The translations under genes and the position numbers were made by a program. From an uncultured Pelagibacteraceae bacterium (lineage in GTDB: Bacteria > Pseudomonadota > Alphaproteobacteria > Pelagibacterales > Pelagibacteraceae): DNA of 64,000 nt. The DNA lies in NCBI GenBank assembly GCA_902578315.1, contig CACHCL010000004.1, positions 1 through 64,000 on the forward strand, in the 5' to 3' direction. Each line of letters opens with the position of its first letter. Position 1 is the stretch's first letter. Below are positions 24,748 through 32,900 of the stretch, one piece after another. The notes beneath the pieces are model-generated. The model searched no databases, had not been told where the DNA came from, and saw only the letters and a list, made by a program, of their open reading frames with translations.

Positions 24748-25765
24748 TTTTTTTTGTTGAGAATATTTGTTTCCACTTTGGGTAGTGCTTCCTAAACTTT
24801 TTCATATTAGAAATATACCAAATATGATCTCCGACTCTATTTTTCCCTAGAATTGTTTTTTTAATTTTAATATTTTTTATCTTTTCAATGATATTAATGG
24901 CTTCTAAAATTGAACAATTTGAATACCTTCCTCCACCAGCATTATAGATTTCACCAGATCTTGGTTTCTTATAAAATTCCCAAAAGCATGAAACCAAGTC
25001 ATTACTGTGAATATTATCTCTAACTTGTTTACCCTTGTATCCTATTAAAGTATATTTTTTTGACTTAAGTGAAGCTTTTACTAGATAAGAAAGGAAACCA
25101 TGTAATTTTGCACCAGAATGGTTTGGTCCCGTTATACAGCCAGCTCTAAAACAAGCCGTTTTCAAACCAATATTTTTACCATATTCTTGCACAATTAAGT
25201 CAGCATAAGCTTTAGACGCGCCAAAAAAACTGTGAGTGCAATTATCAATGGACATTCTCTCATCGATACCGTTTTCGAAATTATGATTAGTTTTTATTTC
25301 CCATCTTGTCTTTTTTTCTATTAACGGAAGTTTGTTAGGATTATCTCCGTAAACTTTATTTGTAGACATAAAAATAAATGGTATTTCCGGAGTAAATTTT
25401 TTTGTTAATTCTAACAGGTTTAAAGTTCCTTTAGCATTAATATCAAAATCAATAAATGCTTTATCTTTTGCCCAATCGTGAGATGGTTGTGCAGCGCAAT
25501 GGATTATTACTTTAATTTTTTTCCTATATCTCAAAAAAATTTTTTTTAAAGATGTAAAACTTCTAATGTCAGTATTATAATGAGTATATCCTTTAATTGT
25601 TTTTTTTAATTTTTCTCGAACCCATGATATATCTCCTTCTTTTCCAAAAAAAAATCTTCTGGAATTATTATCTATTCCGACTATATCAAATCCTTTTTTA
25701 GAAAAAAACAAAGCGGACTCTGAGCCAACTAATCCGCATGATCCTGTTATCAGAGCAACACTCAT
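24704..25765 (-). CDS. NAD-dependent sugar epimerase, CDP-tyvelose 2-epimerase-like
   Basis: An extended short-chain dehydrogenase of 353 residues. The NAD-binding GSCGLVGSESA motif is near the start. The middle matches the CDP-paratose/tyvelose 2-epimerase group closely (STNKVYGDNPNKLPLIEK, FRAGCITGPNHSGAKLHGFL, YKGKQVRDNIHSNDL, GGGRYSNCSILEAI). The catalytic YxxxK Tyr appears as Phe (HSFFGASKAYAD), a variation to verify. It probably modifies a nucleotide-linked sugar for the cell-surface glycan. The start overlaps the stop of the upstream epimerase gene by four bases. Confidence 0.85.
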   Translation of the reverse strand: MSVALITGSCGLVGSESALFFSKKGFDIVGIDNNSRRFFFGKEGDISWVREKLKKTIKGYTHYNTDIRSFTSLKKIFLRYRKKIKVIIHCAAQPSHDWAKDKAFIDFDINAKGTLNLLELTKKFTPEIPFIFMSTNKVYGDNPNKLPLIEKKTRWEIKTNHNFENGIDERMSIDNCTHSFFGASKAYADLIVQEYGKNIGLKTACFRAGCITGPNHSGAKLHGFLSYLVKASLKSKKYTLIGYKGKQVRDNIHSNDLVSCFWEFYKKPRSGEIYNAGGGRYSNCSILEAINIIEKIKNIKIKKTILGKNRVGDHIWYISNMKKFRKHYPKWKQIFSTKKIIEELIEQFSSLNI

Positions 25766-26790
25766 TTAAAATATTTTATTATCACTTTATTATGACGTAG
25801 CCAAATATAAATATCTTTTAAAATTTGATCTATACTTTTTGAAGGCTTCCATTTATAAAATTTTTTTATTTTACGATTATTAGTTATAAAATAAGGTATA
25901 TCAAAAACTGAAGTTTTAGGAATTCTTCTTATTTTTATCCTGTTACCAGTAATTTCTTGAGCTTTTTGTGTCAAGCTTTTCAAGGAAATTGTGTTTTTCT
26001 TTTCACCACCTATGTTAAAAGTAATGTTATTAATCTTTGAAAATTTTGAAATTTGTAAAAGTATAATTTTACATGCATCTTCAATATGAAGTATATCCCT
26101 TACTTGATGACCATAACCTCCAAAACCTACATATGACAATTTTTTTTTGAATAAATGATTAGCAACCCACATAGATACAAAACCTTGATCTTGTTTTCCA
26201 AATTGCCAAGGCCCAGATATTACACCAAATCTATTAATTATATATTTTAACTTATTTTGATAAAACATTTCCTTAATTAATTTTTCAGATGCTAATTTTG
26301 TAAACCCATATAAAGAACTAGCAGCAGACGTATCAAAATTTTCATCAATGGTTTTTTTTATCTTTATAGGATTTCTAATAATTTGTTTTGATACAAGTTT
26401 TTTAAGACTATCTATTGAGTAGACTCTACTCGAAGATAGGAATATTAAATTACTTCTATCTTTGATGCACTTTTTTAAAATATTAAATGTCCCTATTAAA
26501 TTTGTGCTAAAAACTCTGTTTGGATCCTTTCTTGAAGCCTCAATAGCCGGCTCCGCGCAACAATCAATGATAAGGTTAAATTTTGGCAGGGACTTTAATT
26601 TATTAAAATTCTCTATATTGTAATTAAAATTCTTTATGCTTAATTTTTTTAATCTGTTTCTATTTAATAGTGACCCCTTTCTTGTAAGGTTATCTAAGCT
26701 AAATATTTTTGATTTTTTTAATCTTTTTTTTAAAAAAACAGCAATATTTGATCCCACAAATCCGCAACCACCTGTAATAAGTATTTTCAT
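25762..26790 (-). CDS. NAD-dependent sugar epimerase/dehydratase
   Basis: A 342-residue extended SDR protein and a distant paralogue of its neighbour. It has GGCGFVGSNIA for NAD binding, SSSRVYS in the central strand, an intact YxxxK (SLYGFTKLASE), and a GPWQFGKQDQGFV ... GYGHQVRDILHIEDA segment like CDP-paratose 2-epimerases. Two such enzymes side by side suggest a two-step change of an unusual nucleotide sugar, which is inference. It is read away from the divergent GT2 gene, with 43 bases between starts. Confidence 0.82.
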   Translation of the reverse strand: MKILITGGCGFVGSNIAVFLKKRLKKSKIFSLDNLTRKGSLLNRNRLKKLSIKNFNYNIENFNKLKSLPKFNLIIDCCAEPAIEASRKDPNRVFSTNLIGTFNILKKCIKDRSNLIFLSSSRVYSIDSLKKLVSKQIIRNPIKIKKTIDENFDTSAASSLYGFTKLASEKLIKEMFYQNKLKYIINRFGVISGPWQFGKQDQGFVSMWVANHLFKKKLSYVGFGGYGHQVRDILHIEDACKIILLQISKFSKINNITFNIGGEKKNTISLKSLTQKAQEITGNRIKIRRIPKTSVFDIPYFITNNRKIKKFYKWKPSKSIDQILKDIYIWLRHNKVIIKYFK

Positions 26791-26833
26791 TATAAAATAA
26801 ATATCTTACTAATAGAAAAAAATAAACAAACTT

Positions 26834-27547
26834 ATGCTTTCAATAATAGTACCAGTTCGAAATGAGTCAGAGAATTTAAAAGATGTATTTGATTATTACA
26901 CTAAAAATGTGAAAGATTTTAAATATGAGGTGTTGATAGTCAATGATTTTAGTAAAGACGATACCTTAAATGTAGCCAGAGAATTAGAACAAAAATATAA
27001 AAATTTTAAAATACTAGACAATAAAAAAAAAGGTCTTGGTGGGGCAATAAATCTAGGGATAGAAAAAGCTGAAGGTGATTACATTGCAATTATGATGGCT
27101 GATCAATCAGATGACATAAATGATCTAAAAAAATATTTTCAAATAATTAGTTCTGAAAATTTAGACGCTGTTTTAGGCTCAAGGTTTTTAAATAATTCTA
27201 AAGTTGAAAATTATCCTATTCGAAAATTAATTTTAAATAGGATATTTAACTTAATTGTAAGTTTTATATTTTGGAATAAATACAATGATTATACTAATGC
27301 TTTTAAAATTTATAAAAAAAAAGCATTAGTTGAAATTTTACCTTTGATTTCTGAAAGTTTTAACATTTTTTTAGAAATTCCTTTAAAAATAATATCCCGA
27401 AATTATAAATATAAAATTATTTCTATCAACTGGATGGGGCGTGAAAAAGGAAAGTCAAAGTTTAAAATTAACGAACTAAGATCAAAATATTTATTTACAT
27501 TGATTTATTGTTTTATTGAGAAAAATTTGTTAAATTTAAAAAAATGA
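26834..27547 (+). CDS. GT2-family glycosyltransferase (DPM1/dolichol-P-mannose synthase-like)
   Basis: A 237-residue GT-A-fold enzyme. It begins with SIIVPVRNESENL, the substrate-binding DxD-like VNDFSKDDT comes next, and ADQSDD is the metal-binding site. It ends with the NWMGREKGKSKFKI stretch typical of DPM1/ArnC-like enzymes that load a sugar onto undecaprenyl or dolichyl phosphate. There is no C-terminal membrane domain. Such lipid-linked sugars serve as donors for GT39-type membrane transferases, one of which lies in the same segment. The start is close to the divergent epimerase gene. Confidence 0.85.
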   Translation: MLSIIVPVRNESENLKDVFDYYTKNVKDFKYEVLIVNDFSKDDTLNVARELEQKYKNFKILDNKKKGLGGAINLGIEKAEGDYIAIMMADQSDDINDLKKYFQIISSENLDAVLGSRFLNNSKVENYPIRKLILNRIFNLIVSFIFWNKYNDYTNAFKIYKKKALVEILPLISESFNIFLEIPLKIISRNYKYKIISINWMGREKGKSKFKINELRSKYLFTLIYCFIEKNLLNLKK

Positions 27548-27556
27548 GTATTTAGA

Positions 27557-27634
27557 ATGTCTCTACAAAAAGCGGTAATTGTTTTTTTTATTATAATTTT
27601 GCTAATCTTGATTGGATTAACTTTTATTTTATAA
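27557..27634 (+). CDS. Possible 25-aa single-helix membrane peptide
   Basis: A short frame encodes MSLQKAVIV followed by an almost unbroken hydrophobic helix (FFIIILLILIGLTFIL). It begins 10 bases after the GT2 stop and overlaps the end of uppP by six bases. There is no clear ribosome site, so it may be chance; the topology (short charged start, one helix) is that of known membrane micropeptides. Confidence 0.25.
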   Translation: MSLQKAVIVFFIIILLILIGLTFIL

Positions 27635-28387
27635 ATAGGTAATTGAAAGCAATGAGCAACCTAGAACCAACCGATAAAAAACAAATAAATTCATACTGAA
27701 TTTTCTTATATACTTGAGAAAAAATTTGATAGTAAAATAAGAAAAAATAAAAGAAAAAAAAATAGATAAATAATTCAGGCTTAAAACATCAAAGTTTTTT
27801 TCAGTCACAAGAGCGCTTAGACCATAAACAGAAACTGCTCCAAGAGTTGGAACTGATAATAAAAAAGAAATTTTAGATGCATCAAACCTTTTGAAGCCTA
27901 AAAATCTTCCTGCAGTTATTGTAATCCCAGATCTGCTTACGCCTGGAATTAGAGATAAAATTTGAAATAATCCTATAATTAATGCTACTTTATAATTGAA
28001 ATCTAAACTAAGATTTTTTTCTAGTTTAAATTTATCACTTATATAAAGCAAAATTCCAAAAATTAATGTTGTCCATCCTATTATTTCAATGCTTCTAATT
28101 TTTTCAATTAAATTTGTTTTAACTAAAAAAAACCCCACTATCATCACAGGAACAGAAGAAATTAAAATTTTAAAAAAAAGTTGTCTATTCTTAAAAAATT
28201 CTAAGATATCTTTATAGAAGTAAGTAACAACAGCAATTAATGAACCAATATGTAAACTTACATCAATTACTAGACTTTGCATTTGAAAATTAATGAAGTT
28301 CGATATAAGTATTAAGTGAGAAGAGGAACTTATTGGCAGAAACTCTGTCACACCTTGGATGGAAGACAATATAAATATTTCAATCAT
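27629..28387 (-). CDS. uppP: Undecaprenyl-diphosphatase UppP (BacA)
   Basis: This inner-membrane enzyme removes a phosphate from undecaprenyl diphosphate, recycling the lipid carrier used for peptidoglycan and surface glycans. At 252 residues it is slightly shorter than most (265-275). The two inverted repeats and catalytic stretches are present: QGVTEFLPISSSSHLI near the start and IPGVSRSGITI in the middle. The gene is alone on the minus strand between the glycan genes and gltD. Confidence 0.95.
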   Translation of the reverse strand: MIEIFILSSIQGVTEFLPISSSSHLILISNFINFQMQSLVIDVSLHIGSLIAVVTYFYKDILEFFKNRQLFFKILISSVPVMIVGFFLVKTNLIEKIRSIEIIGWTTLIFGILLYISDKFKLEKNLSLDFNYKVALIIGLFQILSLIPGVSRSGITITAGRFLGFKRFDASKISFLLSVPTLGAVSVYGLSALVTEKNFDVLSLNYLSIFFSFIFSYFTIKFFLKYIRKFSMNLFVFYRLVLGCSLLSITYL

Positions 28388-28402
28388 TTATTAAAATTAA
28401 AA

Positions 28403-28475
28403 TTCAAGGTTGTTTTTTTCATGTCTTTTTTAAATGCATAACAGGTATGCAAAAAATAGCACCAAAAACCTTGAA
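28403..28475. repeat. Nested inverted repeats between uppP and gltD
   Basis: TTCAAGGTT (28403-28411) matches AACCTTGAA (28467-28475), with further pairing possible through the adjoining T and A runs. Inside it, TGCATA (28435-28440) and TATGCA (28446-28451) flank ACAGG. The pieces could form one long hairpin on either strand. This is the divergent spacer between the uppP and gltD starts, so a structured leader or a small RNA are both possible; I see nothing that decides. Confidence 0.4.
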
Positions 28476-28518
28476 AAAATTAAATTTAGGTAAATATCAT
28501 TGACCCTAAAAATATGTT

Positions 28519-28533
28519 ATTATCAATGATAAT
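28519..28533. promoter_or_regulatory. Operator-like palindrome before gltD
   Basis: ATTATC-AAT-GATAAT is a perfect palindrome 19 bases upstream of the gltD start, in the region where the promoter should be. TTGACC at 28500-28505 is a possible -35 box, but no -10 box sits at the ideal distance. A dimeric regulator could bind here. Confidence 0.35.
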
Positions 28534-28552
28534 TTATTATTAAAGCCTGCTT

Positions 28553-29998
28553 ATGACAAAAAAAATGCTTAAATTTGTGGACTTAAAACAGGAAACTCCT
28601 GTCAAAAGAAGTACATCTAAAAGAAAAGGAGACTTCAATGAAATCTATAACGAGTTCATTACTGATAAAGCAAAAGAACAATCTAGTAGATGTTCTCAAT
28701 GCGGAGTTCCGTTTTGTCAAATACACTGCCCATTAAGTAATAATATTCCAGACTGGCTTAAACTAACAGCTGAAGGAAGATTAAGAGAAGCCTATGAAAT
28801 TTCACAAAGCACAAATAATATGCCAGAAGTCTGTGGGAGAATATGCCCTCAAGACAGACTTTGTGAGGGAAATTGTGTTATCGAACAATCGGGGCACGGA
28901 ACAGTAACGATAGGATCTGTAGAAAAATATATTAACGATACAGCTTGGGAAAAGGGTTGGGTAAAACCTGTTAAAGTTTCAAAAGAATTAAAACAATCAA
29001 TCGGAATAATTGGTGCAGGTCCAGCTGGAATGGCTTGTGCAGAGGAATTAAGAAAATCTGGTTATCAGGTGACAATTTACGATAGATATGACAGACCTGG
29101 GGGATTACTTATTTACGGAATACCAAATTTTAAACTTGAAAAATTTGTCGTGGAAAGAAGAACAAAACTTCTAAAAGATAGTGGTATCAAATTCGTTCAG
29201 AATTTTGAAGTAGGTAAAAATAAATCGCTTTATGAACTTAAAGAAAAACATGATGCTATTCTAATATCTACTGGAGTTTACAAAGCTCGTGAAATTGATA
29301 TCCCTGGACATAATTTAAAAAATATCTTTCCTGCGATGGAATTTTTAACAGCTTCGAATAGAAAAGGTTTAGGTGATAAAGTTAAACTATTTGATGATGG
29401 TACTCTTAATGCTCAAGGAAAAGATGTTGTTGTTATCGGTGGTGGGGATACTGCTATGGATTGTGTAAGAACCTCAGTGAGGCAAAAAGCAAAATCAGTT
29501 AAATGTTTGTACAGAAGAGATAGAGAAAATATGCCAGGTTCAGCTAGGGAAGTAGGAAATGCGATTGAAGAAGGAGTAGACTTCGTTTGGTTGACAAGCC
29601 CAAAAAGTTTTATTGGAAAAGATAAAGTTGAGGCGGTAGAGGTAAATAAAATGAAACTTGGTGAGCCAGACTCTACAGGAAGAAGACGTCCAGTAATAGA
29701 TGCTGGATCAGAATATAAAATTAATGCAGATCTTGTAATAAAATCATTAGGATTTGATCCTGAGGACCTGCCGAAATTATTTGGTGCTAAAGAACTTGCT
29801 ATTTCACAGTGGGGAACAATTAAAATTGATCTAAAATCGATGCAAACAAATTTAGATGGAGTCTTTGCGGCGGGTGACATTGTAAGAGGCGCCTCATTAG
29901 TAGTTTGGGCTATTAAAGACGGAAGAGATGCTGCAGTGCAAATTGAGAAATATTTACAATCAAAAATAAGTAAAAATAAATCTATACAAGCGGCGTAG
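28553..29998 (+). CDS. gltD: Glutamate synthase small subunit
   Basis: The beta subunit of NADPH glutamate synthase oxidises NAD(P)H and passes electrons to the large subunit. The N-terminal Fe-S region has CSQCGVPFCQIHCP and a second CGRICPQDRLCEGNC cluster. The FAD site is IGAGPAGMACAEEL, and the NAD(P) site is VIGGGDTAMDCVRT. A second FAD segment, AAGDIVRGASLVVWAI, lies near the end. At 481 residues it is standard. The gltD-gltB order is reversed compared with E. coli gltBD, and the two genes abut exactly in the same frame (stop TAG, then ATG). Confidence 0.97.
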   Translation: MTKKMLKFVDLKQETPVKRSTSKRKGDFNEIYNEFITDKAKEQSSRCSQCGVPFCQIHCPLSNNIPDWLKLTAEGRLREAYEISQSTNNMPEVCGRICPQDRLCEGNCVIEQSGHGTVTIGSVEKYINDTAWEKGWVKPVKVSKELKQSIGIIGAGPAGMACAEELRKSGYQVTIYDRYDRPGGLLIYGIPNFKLEKFVVERRTKLLKDSGIKFVQNFEVGKNKSLYELKEKHDAILISTGVYKAREIDIPGHNLKNIFPAMEFLTASNRKGLGDKVKLFDDGTLNAQGKDVVVIGGGDTAMDCVRTSVRQKAKSVKCLYRRDRENMPGSAREVGNAIEEGVDFVWLTSPKSFIGKDKVEAVEVNKMKLGEPDSTGRRRPVIDAGSEYKINADLVIKSLGFDPEDLPKLFGAKELAISQWGTIKIDLKSMQTNLDGVFAAGDIVRGASLVVWAIKDGRDAAVQIEKYLQSKISKNKSIQAA

Positions 29999-32900
29999 AT
30001 GAACAATTACAAAAAAAATAAAATTCTTTTAGAAAAAACTCATAATTACAAACTAGAGATGGAACATGACGCGTGTGGGGTAGGCTTAATTGCGTCAACA
30101 AACGGGAAAAAGTCCAGAAAGGTTGTCGAATACGGAATTGAAGCATTAAAAGCTATCTGGCATAGAGGCGCTGTAGATGCTGATGGAAAATCAGGAGATG
30201 GAGCAGGTATTCAAATTGAGATAGCCCCAGATTTTTTTAAGGAAAAAATCTTAAACACAGGACATACAGTCGACGAAGAAAATAGAATTTGCGTTGGTAT
30301 GGTTTTTCTACCAAGAACTGATTATTCAGAACAAGAAAAATGCAGAGAAATAATAGAGTCTGCTTTATTAGACGGCAATTATTACATTTACGGATGGAGA
30401 CAAGTTCCGATAAACCCCAGCGTGCTTGGTAAAACTGCCGACCAAAATCGACCTGAAATAGCTCAAGTTATGTTTAAAAAGAACGAAAATTTAAAGACCA
30501 ACGATCTTGAGAGAGACTTGTTTGAAACTAGAAAAAAAATAGAAAAAATTGCTAGGGATAGCCAATTAAAAGATTTTTATATTTGTTCATTTAGCTCAAG
30601 ATCAATAGTTTACAAGGGGATGTTTTTAGCAGAAATGCTCTCAGAATTTTATCCCGATCTTAATGACAAAAAATTAACTTCACGTTTTGCTGTTTTTCAC
30701 CAAAGGTATTCAACAAATACCTTTCCAAGCTGGGACCTTGCTCAGCCTTTTAGAACATTAGCACATAATGGTGAGATAAATACACTTAAAGGCAATATAA
30801 ATTGGATGAAAATTCATGAGCAAGACATGTCTAGCTCTTTATTTAAAAATGTAAAAGATCTAAAGCCGGTTATAAGAAGTTCATCTGACTCAGGTGCACT
30901 TGATAATGTTTTTGAATTATTAATTCATTCTGGCAAACTTGCTCCACTTATAAAATTGATGATGATTCCTGACTCTTGGTCAAAAAGAAGCAAAACTGTT
31001 CCAAAAAACCATCAGGACTTATTTAATTTTTTAAATAGTACAATAGAGCCTTGGGATGGGCCGGCGGCCGTATGTGCTACTGACGCAAAATGGGTTTTAG
31101 CATCTTCGGATAGAAATGGATTGAGACCGTTAAGATATACAATAACCTCTGATGAGTTATTTTTTGCTGGCTCTGAAACTGGGATGATTAAAATTCCTGA
31201 AGAAAAAATTGTAGAAAAAGGAAAATTAGGCCCAGGACAAATTATTGCTATAGATTTAAAAAAAGGAAAATTATTTAAAGATAAAGAAATCAAAGATCTT
31301 TTGGCTAAAGATTATAAAAAATATAATAAACAAATTATTGATCTAGAAAAGAAGATTTCCAATGAAAATGAGAAGCCAAATTTCACTAGCGAAGATCTAA
31401 GGAAAAGACAGTATTTATCTGGATTGAGCGTAGAGGATTTAGAATTAATCCTTCATCCCATGGCTGAAGAAGGAAAAGAAGCATCTGGATCAATGGGTGA
31501 TGATACACCGGTAGCTGTTTTATCGAGTCACTTTAGACCAGTTTCACACTATTTTAGACAAAACTTTAGTCAAGTAACGAACCCACCAATTGACTCTTTA
31601 AGAGAAAACAAAGTAATGAGCTTGAAAACTAGATTTGGAAATCTCGGAAATATTTTAGATTTTGACAATCTAACAGAGGAAAACATTTACGTTTTAGATA
31701 GTCCTATTTTAACAAATTCACAATTTAAGAAATTTAAAAAATTTTTTTCAAAAAAAACAAAAGTAATTGACTGTACTTTCGATATTTCCTCATCATTAAA
31801 AGATAGGATAGAACAAATTAGAGAGGAAGCAGAAACTTCTGTTAGACAAGGAAGCACATGTTTAATATTATCTGATCAAAATATTTCTAATCATAAAGCA
31901 AGTATTCCAAGTATTTTAGTAGTTGGTGCTGTGCACTCACATTTAGTCAAACATGGTTTAAGAGGATATTGCTCATTGAACGTAGAATGTTCAGATGCTT
32001 TAGATACACACTCTTTTGCTGTATTGATCGGAGTAGGCGCTACAACTGTCAATCCTTACCTAGCTATAGATAGCATTTATCAAAGGTTTGAAAAAAAATT
32101 ATTTGGTAAATCTGATTTTGAAAGTTGCGTTGTAAAGTTTAAAAAATCAATTGATGCTGGGCTACTCAAAATAATGTCTAAGATGGGAATATCTGTAATA
32201 AGTTCTTATAGAGGCGGATGTAATTTTGAAGCGGTTGGTCTTAGTAGAGCAATAGTTTCTGACTATTTTCCAGGGATGTCCTCAAGAATATCAGGCATAG
32301 GTGTAATAGGAATAGAGAAAAAAATTAAAGAGCTCCACGCTAAGTTTAGTGCAAAAAACGTATTTACTTTACCTATAGGGGGACTTTATAGATATAGAAA
32401 AAGCGGAGAAGATCATCAATACCAAGGAAGATTAATCCACTTACTTCAAAGTGCAGTTGGAAGTGGATCTTATGATCAATATAAAAAATACTCTAATGGA
32501 ATACATAATCTTCCACCAATAAATATAAGGGATTTATTAGAATTTAAAAAGTCTAAGGACGAAATAAGCATTGAACAAGTTGAACCGCTTGAGGATATTT
32601 TAAAAAGATTTGGAAGCGGAAGCATGTCACATGGAGCTTTATCAGCTGAAGCACACGAGACACTGGCAATGGGCATGAATAGAATTAAAGGAGCCTCATG
32701 TAGCGGTGAGGGAGGAGAAGATGCAAAACGATTTAAGGTCCTACCGAATGGAGATAGCGCAAATTCAAGAGTAAAACAAATCGCATCAGCAAGATTTGGT
32801 GTTACAGTAGATTACTTAAATAACGCAAATGAAATAGAAATTAAAATTGCTCAGGGTGCAAAACCAGGTGAAGGAGGACAGCTTCCAGGTTTCAAGGTGA

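Noticed and set aside
22020..28387. A prophage or integrative element at tRNA-Arg
   Set aside because: No integrase, phage or transposase gene was found, and no repeat of the tRNA 3' end was seen within the window.
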